From Syntrophobacterales bacterium (GTDB lineage Bacteria > Desulfobacterota > Desulfobaccia > Desulfobaccales > 0-14-0-80-60-11), in contig JAGVPN010000374.1 in the NCBI GenBank assembly GCA_020052215.1, positions 1 through 8,122 of the forward strand: a stretch of DNA of 8,122 nt. The letters run 5' to 3'. Within the stretch, counting starts at the first letter, position 1; the number at the start of each line of letters is the position of its first letter. The notes under the pieces are model-generated. The model did not search any database. It had not been told where the DNA came from and saw only the letters and a list, made by a program, of their open reading frames with translations. Positions 1-5,714 of the stretch are shown here, piece after piece. The position numbers and the translations under genes were made by a program.

Positions 1-272
1 ACCAGGTAATGGCCCATCTCGTGGGCGCCCAGGATCAGGAGCAGGGTGAACGAAAACGGGATGCCCTTATAGAGCAGTTCGGGAGTTTCCAGGGGATTGA
101 CCCCCTGCTGGAGCGCCCCGGCGATAATGGTGGTGACCACCGTGGCCAGGAGCAACCCCAGGTGCAGGAGGCGGCGCGGCGGCTTGGGGGCCGGCCCCGG
201 CGGCACGAACTCGGCCTCCCAAAAATGCTCCGGAATCATCTCCGGCCGAAACGGTCTCTCCTCCGGGCTCAC
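1..272 (-). CDS. Site-2 protease family (M50) membrane metalloprotease, N-terminal part
   Basis: Only the first 90 codons are present; the gene continues beyond position 1. A proline-rich cytoplasmic-looking N-terminus (residues 1-33) leads into a hydrophobic segment at about 34-54. A second hydrophobic run ends in GAHEMGHYL at 82-90, which contains the zinc-binding HExxH motif (H84, E85, H88). In site-2 proteases this motif sits inside a membrane helix and cleaves substrates within the membrane. The likely start is GTG at 272-270, whose TG is shared with the TGA stop of the upstream pseudouridine synthase gene, so translation is probably coupled. An ATG at 239-237 with GGAG directly before it is an alternative start. 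Family assignment rests on the motif and its hydrophobic setting; the substrate cannot be inferred. Confidence 0.82.
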   Translation of the reverse strand, partial: MSPEERPFRPEMIPEHFWEAEFVPPGPAPKPPRRLLHLGLLLATVVTTIIAGALQQGVNPLETPELLYKGIPFSFTLLLILGAHEMGHYL

Positions 273-994
273 TTCAGGTCCACCCCGGCCTTCAAGGCCG
301 CCATCTCCCGCCCGGTGACCTCCCGGAAGGTCCCCCGGAGCAGTCCCTCCAACTTGAGGGGGCCGAAGGCGATGCGCTTTAATTTCACCACCGGGTGCCC
401 CATCTGCTCCATCAGCCGCTTGATCAGATGGTACCGGCCCTCATGCACGGTAATTTCCAACACGGTTTTTTCCAGCTCCCGCTTGTTCACCGCCACTTCG
501 GGGTAAACGGTGCGGCCCTCCAGGTCCACCCCCGCGGCCAGTCGCCGCAACGTCTCTTTGCTCATTTCCCCGGCCACCGTCACCCGATAGGTGCGGGGCA
601 CCGAGTAGCTGGGATGGGTCAGGCGATAGGCCAGTTCGCCGTCATTGGTGAAGAGCAACAGGCCCGTGGCGTCGTAATCCAGGCGACCCACGGGATAGAG
701 CCGGTCCGGCATCTTGCCCAACAACTCGGTGACCACCCGCCGCCCCTCGGGGTCGCTGGTGGTGCAGACATACCCATAGGGCTTGTGCAGCATGACGGTC
801 CTGGGCGCCGCGGTCACCTTGACGGTGCGTCCATCCACCTGGACCACGTCCCGGTCCGGGTCGACCTTGACTCCCATGGCCGTGACCACCTGGCCGTTGA
901 CGGCCACCCGGCCTGCCTGGATAATCTCCTCCGCCGCCCGCCGGGAAGCCACCCCGGCCCGGGAGAGAAATTTTTGTAAGCGCTCGGTGGTCAT
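269..994 (-). CDS. rluB: rRNA pseudouridine synthase, RsuA/RluB family
   Basis: The 241-residue product begins with an S4 RNA-binding domain (about 1-60; RLQKFLSRAGVASRR at 5-19). The catalytic domain follows (about 65-230). GRLDYDATGLLLFTNDGEL (103-121) carries the catalytic aspartate D106, which is needed to isomerise uridine to pseudouridine in ribosomal RNA. The C-terminal EGRYHLIKRL (185-194) resembles the RsuA form (EGKYHQVKR) more than the RluB form (EGRNRQVRR). The target could therefore be 16S or 23S rRNA, and the symbol is tentative. Length is normal for the family. The ATG at 994-992 begins directly at the S4 domain, but the bases just upstream are pyrimidine-rich and give no Shine-Dalgarno. 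The stop overlaps the start of the M50 protease gene. Confidence 0.9.
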   Translation of the reverse strand: MTTERLQKFLSRAGVASRRAAEEIIQAGRVAVNGQVVTAMGVKVDPDRDVVQVDGRTVKVTAAPRTVMLHKPYGYVCTTSDPEGRRVVTELLGKMPDRLYPVGRLDYDATGLLLFTNDGELAYRLTHPSYSVPRTYRVTVAGEMSKETLRRLAAGVDLEGRTVYPEVAVNKRELEKTVLEITVHEGRYHLIKRLMEQMGHPVVKLKRIAFGPLKLEGLLRGTFREVTGREMAALKAGVDLK

Positions 995-1009
995 GGGTGG
1001 GTAGGTTTT

Positions 1010-1046
1010 GGGGAGGGACTTTAACCAAAAGTCCCTGGCCTTCCCC
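1010..1046. other. Hairpin in the trpS-rluB gap
   Basis: GGGACTTT (1015-1022) pairs with AAAGTCCC (1028-1035) around a 5-nt loop. An outer GGGGA/TCCCC stem (1010-1014 with 1042-1046) extends it, leaving a 6-nt bulge. No T-run follows on either strand, so it is not a classic intrinsic terminator. It lies 15 nt upstream of the rluB ATG and could be a leader structure, an RNA-processing site or an attenuating hairpin. Confidence 0.45.
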
Positions 1047-1077
1047 TCACATCTTCTTTCCTTATCTCTTAGCGCAG

Positions 1078-2127
1078 CTAAGGCGCTAACTGAAATTTCC
1101 GGTTAAAACCCACCGCCTCCCGGACTTCGGCCATGGTCCGGCGGGCCTGTTCCCGGGCCCGGTTATTGCCCTGGTGCATGATGTCCATGACCTCTCCGGG
1201 GTGGGCCTCGTAGTATCGGCGCCGCTCCTGGATGGGGGCCATATTTTCCAGCAACGCCTCAGCCAGCAGCTTTTTGCAATCCACGCATCCCAATTGGGCG
1301 GCCCGGCACTCCGTGGTAATTTCGTCAAGGCGCGCTTGGGGCAGATTGAGGCGGTGGAAGGGGAAGGCCAGGCAGCGGTCCGGCTCGCCGGGATCTTTCC
1401 GGAAGGGGCGCTGGGTATCGGTGGTCATCTGGCGCACCTGTTTGGCCATCACCTCCGGCGGGTCGCTCAGGTAGATGCAGTTGCCGTAACTCTTGCTCAT
1501 CTTGCGGCCGTCGGTGCCCGTGAGTTTGGGAATCTCGGTTAAGAGGGCCTCCGGTTCCGGGAAAGTCGGCAGGTACAGGTGGTTGAAGCGCCGGGCAATC
1601 TCCCGGGTCATCTCGACGTGAGGCACCTGGTCCACCCCCACTGGCACCCCATCCGCCTTGTACATCAGGATATCCGCGGCCTGGAGCACCGGGTAGCCCA
1701 AAAAGCCGTAGGTGGCCAGGTCTTTGTGGGCCAGTTCCTGGATCTGGTCCTTGTAGGTGGGGTTGCGCTCCAGCCAGGGCACCGGGGTAAACATGCCGAA
1801 GACCAGGTAGAGTTCGGCGTGCTCCGGAATGGCTGACTGCACGAAAATGGTGGATTTTTCCGGGTCCAGGCCGACGCTCAGCCAATCCATCACCATTTCC
1901 GGGATGAAGCCGCTGATGGGCCCGGGGGTTTCGTACTCCGTGGTCAGGGCGTGCCAGTCGGCCACGAAGTAGTAGCACTGATAATCTTCCTGGAGGCGCA
2001 CCCAGTTGTACAACGCCCCGTAATAGTTCCCTAAATGCATTTTGCCGGTGGGGCGCATGCCGCTCAGGATGCGCTTAGTTTTTGGCTCTTTGGGTTTCTC
2101 AGGTCCAGGTAAATCTTCAAATGACAT
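1078..2127 (-). CDS. trpS: Tryptophanyl-tRNA synthetase with predicted Fe-S cysteine motif
   Basis: This 349-residue class I synthetase charges tRNA-Trp with tryptophan using ATP in the cytoplasm. The N-terminal nucleotide-binding signature is PTGKMHLGNY (26-35, HIGH-type), and the KMSKS loop is at 209-213. The D-Q-x-x-H segment (D166, Q167, H170) is in its usual place. In the C-terminal anticodon-binding region, C252, C274, C281 and C284 form C-x21-C-x6-C-x2-C. This is almost the spacing I recall for the 4Fe-4S cluster of Thermotoga maritima TrpRS (C-x22-C-x6-C-x2-C). The residues before about 18 are a short, proline/lysine-rich extension. The ATG at 2127-2125 has AGGA about 7 nt upstream. 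The gene heads a leftward group with rluB and the M50 protease. Confidence 0.96.
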   Translation of the reverse strand: MSFEDLPGPEKPKEPKTKRILSGMRPTGKMHLGNYYGALYNWVRLQEDYQCYYFVADWHALTTEYETPGPISGFIPEMVMDWLSVGLDPEKSTIFVQSAIPEHAELYLVFGMFTPVPWLERNPTYKDQIQELAHKDLATYGFLGYPVLQAADILMYKADGVPVGVDQVPHVEMTREIARRFNHLYLPTFPEPEALLTEIPKLTGTDGRKMSKSYGNCIYLSDPPEVMAKQVRQMTTDTQRPFRKDPGEPDRCLAFPFHRLNLPQARLDEITTECRAAQLGCVDCKKLLAEALLENMAPIQERRRYYEAHPGEVMDIMHQGNNRAREQARRTMAEVREAVGFNRKFQLAP

Positions 2128-2212
2128 GCCGATTCCTATTTCGAAAAGTTTTTGTCATTGATGGTGCAGGCTAAAAGTCCATGAACCACAGGTGTCTCAC
2201 CCCCGGGGGTGG

Positions 2213-2289
2213 AAAATCCCCCCTTCCCCCCTTTTTCAAAGGGGGGTTTTAAAGTCCCCCTTTATTAAAGGGGGATTTAGGGGGATTTT
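2213..2289 (-). repeat. Double-hairpin C5/G5 repeat, copy A
   Basis: This element reads on the minus strand and is nearly identical to copy B at 4988-5063. It has AATCCCCC and GGGGGGATT ends and two 8-9 bp C5-6TTT/AAAG5-6 hairpins with 3-nt loops, joined by ACTTTAAAA. Compared with copy B, the core differences are two bases in one loop and one base between hairpin 2 and the tail. It lies upstream of trpS. Such elements are usually non-coding REP/MITE-like DNA, and as RNA hairpins they can also stop or shield transcripts. Confidence 0.85.
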
Positions 2290-2541
2290 GGGTTTCACGC
2301 TAAAGCCTGCGGCAACCAGTTATGGGGCTTAAGGTATTAGTTTAACCCAAGCTCCGATATTTTGGCCGAAAACTTTCCCTGCGGCAGCCCCCTTTTTTGG
2401 GGGCGAGCGCCAATATTGTCCCGAACTCAGGAAACCCAGGCCCCGGCCTTCTTGAAAAGGGGGGGAAACCGATCTCTTTATGTTATACCGACTTCGGTCT
2501 GAAATGAAACAAATTAATTAGATAACCTATTGATATCACAC
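2290..2541. other. Intergenic stretch without a gene
   Basis: No convincing coding frame lies between the copy A repeat and the 2542 palindrome. Visible items are a short hairpin of GCCCCC and GGGGGC around six T (2387-2404), a purine-rich run near 2453-2467, and an AT-rich patch at about 2470-2540. ACCGA-CT-TCGGT at 2487-2498 resembles the TetR operator arms at 4358-4383 but has a 2-nt instead of a 4-nt centre. I see no promoter that I would assign. Confidence 0.6.
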
Positions 2542-2570
2542 GTAGGGGCGGGTTTCAAACCCGCCCCTAC
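2542..2570. repeat. Perfect 14-bp-arm palindrome
   Basis: GTAGGGGCGGGTTT (2542-2555) is followed by one C and then its exact reverse complement (2557-2570). The GTAGGGGCGGGTTT motif is a common dispersed palindrome in many bacterial genomes, as far as I recall. It lies about 60 nt beyond the stop of the 86-aa gene, so it may act as a 3'-end hairpin for that operon, although no T-tract follows. Confidence 0.8.
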
Positions 2571-2632
2571 AAAACGAACATGGTATTAGCGGCATCATCT
2601 CGGCGCGCCGCGGCTGGGAACCGGGCCACTCA

Positions 2633-2893
2633 TCACTCATCAAGTGATGCCAAAAAAGCGCTGAGCGAGCCGATATCCCGGGAAGCCTCAAGTTCGTCCC
2701 CAGACCTGAGGTCATGGATTGCCACCCGAACGGGCTCCTCCAAGGTGCTGGGAAAGCCGTCCCCGCTGGCGTCATGGACGGCGATATAGGCCCGCTTGCC
2801 CCGGTGTTTTATCCATTTCGTATAAGACCCTTTCCCGGCGCAACTGGCCGAGAAATTGAATCCATGACCTTTCATGACCTCATCGACGCTCAT
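2633..2893 (-). CDS. Small uncharacterised protein, 86 aa
   Basis: I do not recognise this protein. It has one cysteine (C18), a basic stretch KWIKHRGKR (26-34) and an acidic C-terminal half with repeated D/E. A core of alternating hydrophobics (RAYIAVHD at 34-41 and PVRVAIHDL at 54-62) suggests a small beta-rich fold. There is no signal peptide or membrane segment. The ATG at 2893-2891 has AAGGTG about 7 nt upstream, which supports real translation. It begins 37 nt after the crotonase stop on the same strand, so it is probably the last gene of the TetR-crotonase operon. It may be a partner or a small binding domain, but this is only inference. Confidence 0.65.
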   Translation of the reverse strand: MSVDEVMKGHGFNFSASCAGKGSYTKWIKHRGKRAYIAVHDASGDGFPSTLEEPVRVAIHDLRSGDELEASRDIGSLSAFLASLDE

Positions 2894-2930
2894 CGTTTAT
2901 CACCTTGTGGTTTCGGGATAACCCGGCCCG

Positions 2931-3707
2931 TTAGCGTTCCCGCCACTCCGGTTTTCTCTTTTCCAGAAAGGCCTTGACCCCTTCCTCCGCATCCTCAGTG
3001 CTGCAAAGAGCCGCGAAGAGGTCGCCCAGCAGGTCCAGGGCCTGGTGGTAAGGGACATCCTCCACCCCATAGATTCCGGCTTTGCCGATCTGCAAGGCCA
3101 GCGGGCTTTTGGCCGCCAGCCGGGCGGCCAATTCCAGGGTGGCCGCCTCCAGTTGATCCGGCGGCACGACCTTGTTGACCAGTCCCAGCCTTTGGGCCTC
3201 GGCCGCCGGAATAATATCTCCCGTCAGCACCATTTCCAGGGCCTTTTTGCGGCCGACGTTGCGGGTCAGCGGCGCCGCCGGTCCCAGGCAGATGAGGCCG
3301 ACATTGATGGCCGTGGTCCCGAATTTGGCATCCTCCGCGGCCACCGTCAGGTCACAGGCAAATGACAGGCCGGCGCCATTGGCCAGGGCATAGCCTTTGA
3401 CCGAGGCGATCACCGGCTTCTTCATCTTGGCGATGGTGTGATTGTGCTCATCCATCAAGTGAATAAACTCGCGGTACTCCTTGTTGGTTTTGCCCTTGAA
3501 TTCGTCCAGGGAAATACCCGTGGAAAAATGTTTGCCATTGGCATCGATCACCACCACCCGCACCTCAGGGTCCCGCTCCAAATCCCTGAGGGCGTCATTG
3601 AGCTCCCGGGCAAAGGGCACGTTGAAGGTGTTCATCGCTTGGGGGCGATTCAGAGTAATGAAGCCGATTTGATCCCGTTTCTCCACCAGGACGTTTTCAT
3701 AGCTCAT
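2931..3707 (-). CDS. Crotonase-fold (enoyl-CoA hydratase/isomerase family) protein lacking canonical Glu pair
   Basis: This 258-residue single-domain crotonase should bind an acyl-CoA thioester in the cytoplasm. HFSTGISL (60-67) and GYALANGAG (105-113) form the usual oxyanion-hole loops, and RKKALEMVLTGDIIPAAEAQRLGLVNKVV (153-181) is the standard C-terminal part of the fold. Compared with mitochondrial enoyl-CoA hydratase, the position of E144 is G113 and that of E164 is A133, so ordinary hydratase chemistry looks impossible. The NVGLICLGPAAPLTRNVGRK stretch (135-154) recalls ECHDC3-type crotonases, which also lack these glutamates. The ATG has AGGAGAG upstream at good spacing. The gene follows the TetR gene after 30 nt and is probably controlled by it. 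The reaction is unknown. Confidence 0.88.
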   Translation of the reverse strand: MSYENVLVEKRDQIGFITLNRPQAMNTFNVPFARELNDALRDLERDPEVRVVVIDANGKHFSTGISLDEFKGKTNKEYREFIHLMDEHNHTIAKMKKPVIASVKGYALANGAGLSFACDLTVAAEDAKFGTTAINVGLICLGPAAPLTRNVGRKKALEMVLTGDIIPAAEAQRLGLVNKVVPPDQLEAATLELAARLAAKSPLALQIGKAGIYGVEDVPYHQALDLLGDLFAALCSTEDAEEGVKAFLEKRKPEWRER

Positions 3708-3737
3708 AATGCACTCTCCTGATTGTTAGAATAAGGT

Positions 3738-4340
3738 TTAACATGGTTTGCTCAAGCACCTGATATAGAAGTGTAGCTCTGCCAGGGTTTGCTGCCAAAT
3801 GGCAGGATCTTGGCTGGCGGCATACAGGGGGGCAGCCCCGTTCAGGGAGATCACCAGAAAATTGGCGATGCCGTCGAGATTGAGGCCATCCTTTAATCTG
3901 CCTTGCTGTTCCGCTTCTTCCAGCCACAGACGTAATAAGGCGGCGAACGCCTTAAAACCTTTGAGAACGTGGTTGCTCATGGCCGGGGATTGTCCGGCGA
4001 GTTCGACCAGCGCATTAAACAAGAAACAGCCGCCCTCAAAGACTCCCGCGCCCAGGTAATTTTTCAGACTGTTTTCCATGACCCTTTCCAGCCGCGCCAA
4101 AGGGTCAGAGATATGGCGCACGCCCTGGAAAACTACGCCTTTCCAAATCCTGACGCATTCATCATAGACCGCATACCAGATTTCTTCTTTGTTGCGGAAA
4201 TGGCCGTAAAGGCCTCCCTTGGTGAGGCCGGTGGCTTTAACGATGCCGGTTACGGAGGTATTGAAGTATCCCTGGACCGAAAATAGCTGCATCGACTTTT
4301 TGATGATATGTTGGCGGGTCAGGTCTCCTTTGGTAGTCAT
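3738..4340 (-). CDS. TetR/AcrR-family transcriptional repressor
   Basis: This 200-residue regulator has an N-terminal TetR domain. The helix-turn-helix SVTGIVKATGLTKGGLYGHFRNKEEIW at about 29-55 carries the typical T-K-G-x-L-Y-x-H-F recognition segment. The ligand domain has the G-C-F-L-F-N-A-x-x-E-L segment (104-114) seen in a common TetR subgroup. I chose the ATG at 4340-4338 because AGAGG lies 7 nt upstream; a TTG two codons earlier has no room for a binding site. The gene sits first in an apparent operon with a crotonase (30 nt apart) and the 86-aa gene. Its promoter overlaps a near-perfect palindrome that it probably binds itself. By analogy with TetR regulators beside acyl-CoA enzymes, the inducer may be an acyl-CoA or related acid, but that is inference. 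Confidence 0.92.
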   Translation of the reverse strand: MTTKGDLTRQHIIKKSMQLFSVQGYFNTSVTGIVKATGLTKGGLYGHFRNKEEIWYAVYDECVRIWKGVVFQGVRHISDPLARLERVMENSLKNYLGAGVFEGGCFLFNALVELAGQSPAMSNHVLKGFKAFAALLRLWLEEAEQQGRLKDGLNLDGIANFLVISLNGAAPLYAASQDPAIWQQTLAELHFYIRCLSKPC

Positions 4341-4357
4341 CTGCAAGCCTCTTTGAT

Positions 4358-4383
4358 AAATAAACCGACCATTCGGTATATTT
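4358..4383. promoter_or_regulatory. Probable TetR operator
   Basis: This is a 26-bp palindrome with 11-bp arms, one mismatch and a 4-bp centre. On the minus strand the core is ACCGA-ATGG-TCGGT, flanked by AAATA on the left and TATTT on the right. The ACCGA/TCGGT arms are typical of TetR-family operators. It overlaps three bases of the -10 box and covers the expected start point of the tetR promoter, which is the classic arrangement for autorepression. Confidence 0.75.
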
Positions 4384-4409
4384 CTATCTTACAGAAACCA
4401 CCCTGTCAA
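4381..4409 (-). promoter_or_regulatory. Sigma70-type promoter of the tetR-crotonase operon
   Basis: On the minus strand a perfect -35 TTGACA (4409-4404) is followed after 17 nt by TAGAAA (4386-4381), a 4/6 match to TATAAT. The predicted start is near 4374, inside the palindrome at 4358-4383 and about 35 nt upstream of the tetR ATG. It begins 11 nt past the stop of the C_GCAxxG_C_C gene, so the two genes are probably transcribed separately. Confidence 0.7.
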
Positions 4410-4419
4410 CCCCAATTAA

Positions 4420-4935
4420 TTAAGGATACTGAATGCCGAAAGACAATGAGCCCCAACGGGCCAGGTCCTTGGGAAAGGCCATCTCCGCGGCCAACCCGGC
4501 GGCGTCGATGACCAGGTTGCGGCAAAAGCGGAGGTGGTCCCGGCAGAGCCAGGTTTTGCGCCACTGGGAGGTCAACACGCGGCACTGGGTGCTGCCGAAG
4601 CGCTGCTTGAATTCATTGGGCAGGCGGTTGAACAGGCGATAGAGGCCGGGGTTGCCGTAGATCTCTTCGCTGGCTGCCTTGGCCTGGGTGGGCACCTCCC
4701 GGCGGCCATAGACCGCACCCAGGGCCGCCATGGCCCCCACCAGGGCGCCGCAGGTGTCGCCGAAAAGGCCACCGCCGCCGCCGAACCCGGTCATGAGGCA
4801 CATGGTTTCGTGAGGCAGGCTCACGTCCACGCAAGCGATTACCGCCTCAAAGACCGACTCGGCGCAGTTCAGGCCGGTCCGGAAATTATCTTTGGCCCGT
4901 TTTTTTACCTTGGCAATCACTTCTTCAGAGGTCAT
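4420..4935 (-). CDS. C_GCAxxG_C_C family (probable redox) protein
   Basis: The 171-residue product carries the conserved cysteine pattern of this family: N-C-A-E-S at C24, a glycine-rich GFGGGGGLFGDTCGALVGA (50-68) around C62, then C118, C131 and C138. C35 and C46 are extra. Members are usually proposed to be redox or metal-binding proteins of anaerobes, with no settled reaction. The middle segment 'AASEEIYGNPGLYRLFNRLPNEFKQRFGSTQC' is the usual spacer before the second cysteine group. I chose the ATG at 4935-4933 because GTGGAG lies 6 nt upstream; a TTG six codons earlier has no binding site. It appears monocistronic, lying between a repeat-filled upstream region and the tetR promoter. Confidence 0.85.
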   Translation of the reverse strand: MTSEEVIAKVKKRAKDNFRTGLNCAESVFEAVIACVDVSLPHETMCLMTGFGGGGGLFGDTCGALVGAMAALGAVYGRREVPTQAKAASEEIYGNPGLYRLFNRLPNEFKQRFGSTQCRVLTSQWRKTWLCRDHLRFCRNLVIDAAGLAAEMAFPKDLARWGSLSFGIQYP

Positions 4936-4987
4936 CCAAATCTCCACGTTCAAAAAAAGGAGCCGCAGACTTTACCGCAAAAACCCA

Positions 4988-5063
4988 AATCCCCCTAAAT
5001 CCCCCTTTGCTAAAGGGGGACTTTAAAACCCCCCTTTGAAAAAGGGGGGCAGGGGGGATTTTT
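4988..5063 (+). repeat. Double-hairpin C5/G5 repeat, copy B
   Basis: This is the plus-strand copy of the element at 2213-2289, so the two form an inverted pair 2.7 kb apart. Hairpin 1 is CCCCCTTT-gct-AAAGGGGG (5001-5019). Hairpin 2 is CCCCCCTTT-gaa-AAAGGGGGG (5029-5049). The ends AATCCCCC (4989-4996) and GGGGGATT (5053-5060) can also pair, so one strand could fold as a three-way junction. It lies between the C_GCAxxG_C_C gene and the end of the kinase gene. Confidence 0.88.
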
Positions 5064-5109
5064 CATCCTGGGGGTGAAGCAGCTCGTATTCATGGATGTT
5101 AAGAGCTTC

Positions 5110-5156
5110 TAGGGCGTGCCGTGCACGCCGATTTACGGCGGCCGCGGGCCGCCCTA
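5110..5156. repeat. Second type of double-hairpin repeat (TAGGGCG ends)
   Basis: The element has TAGGGCG and CGCCCTA ends and two hairpins, each with a 7-bp stem and a 3-nt loop: GGCGTGC-cgt-GCACGCC (5113-5129) and GGCGGCC-gcg-GGCCGCC (5137-5153). They are joined by GATTTAC. Its last three bases are the TAG stop codon of the kinase gene. Its sequence is unrelated to the C5/G5 repeats, but its layout of two short-loop hairpins between inverted ends is the same. It could act as a 3'-end stabiliser or terminator of the kinase operon. Confidence 0.75.
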
Positions 5157-5714
5157 TAAATAACTTTGAACAAAACTCTTGAGATCCGCCAGCACCACCG
5201 CCGGGTCCCGGGTGGTATCCAACCGCAGCAAAGGCCGGTCCTCCGGCATAAAAGGGTCGAAGTCCCGCATCTGATCCTCGAAAAGCTCCACCCGGCCGTC
5301 CGAGATGGCCTCGGGGTCGGTAAGCCTGATCCCCAGGCGCTCCCGGGCCACTTCCGGGGGGCACTCGCAATACACCAACAGGACCCGGGCCCCCTGGTTC
5401 CGCGCCAGGCGCCGCACCCGGGCCCGTTCCGCGGCCCGCTTATAGGAGCCGTCCAGGATCAGGCTTTGCCCTGCGGCCAGGTGGGCTTCGGCTTGGCGCA
5501 GCATCTCGTCGTAGGTGCGGGCGGAAAAATCCTCGTCATAAATGCCCTTCCCGAAGTCCACGGGCACCCGGTCGGTGGGTTTGAGCCCCGCCAGCCGCTT
5601 GCGCACCGCGTCACTGTGGATCACCGGCCACTTAAGGGCCTCGGCCAGGGCCCGGGAGCGGTTGCTCTTGCCGGTACCCATGAGGCCGAAGACCACCACG
5701 ATCAGGCGGCCCAT
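5154..5714 (-). CDS. P-loop kinase, COG0645-like (zeta/gluconate-kinase-type fold)
   Basis: The 186-residue ATP-binding protein begins almost at once with a strand and the Walker A motif GLMGTGKS (10-17). An H-S-D motif (33-35) is at the usual substrate or second-loop position. ILDGSYKR (86-93) resembles the second strand of kinases in this group, and an arginine-rich lid region with ERLGIR is at 125-130. The phosphate acceptor is unknown. The start is the ATG at 5714-5712, with AAGGGA about 5 nt upstream; a longer upstream frame is low-complexity and overlaps the APH gene. It overlaps the 3' end of the APH-fold gene by 13 nt, so the two are probably translationally coupled. In many bacteria these domains are fused in one protein; here they are split. 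The stop codon lies in a repeat. Confidence 0.85.
   Translation of the reverse strand: MGRLIVVVFGLMGTGKSNRSRALAEALKWPVIHSDAVRKRLAGLKPTDRVPVDFGKGIYDEDFSARTYDEMLRQAEAHLAAGQSLILDGSYKRAAERARVRRLARNQGARVLLVYCECPPEVARERLGIRLTDPEAISDGRVELFEDQMRDFDPFMPEDRPLLRLDTTRDPAVVLADLKSFVQSYL

Noticed and set aside
395..979. Long plus-strand open frames opposite rluB, and similar ones opposite trpS, the crotonase, the kinases and the phosphoesterase
   Set aside because: They are antisense shadows of clearly conserved GC-rich genes, with His/Gly/Pro/Arg-rich low-complexity translations and no family motifs.
1015..1035. Intrinsic terminator after trpS
   Set aside because: The hairpin is good, but no T-tract follows it on either strand.
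2213..2289. CRISPR-like array from the repeated C5/G5 units
   Set aside because: The units are self-complementary hairpins joined by short fixed linkers, not direct repeats with variable spacers, and no cas gene is present.
2487..2498. ACCGA-CT-TCGGT as a second TetR operator
   Set aside because: The arms match the operator core but the centre is 2 nt instead of 4, and the AAATA/TATTT flanks are absent; arm spacing is critical for TetR dimers.
2536..2775. 79-aa minus-strand open frame overlapping the 86-aa gene
   Set aside because: It includes the 29-bp palindrome and lies in another frame of the better-supported 86-aa gene, which has the ribosome-binding site.
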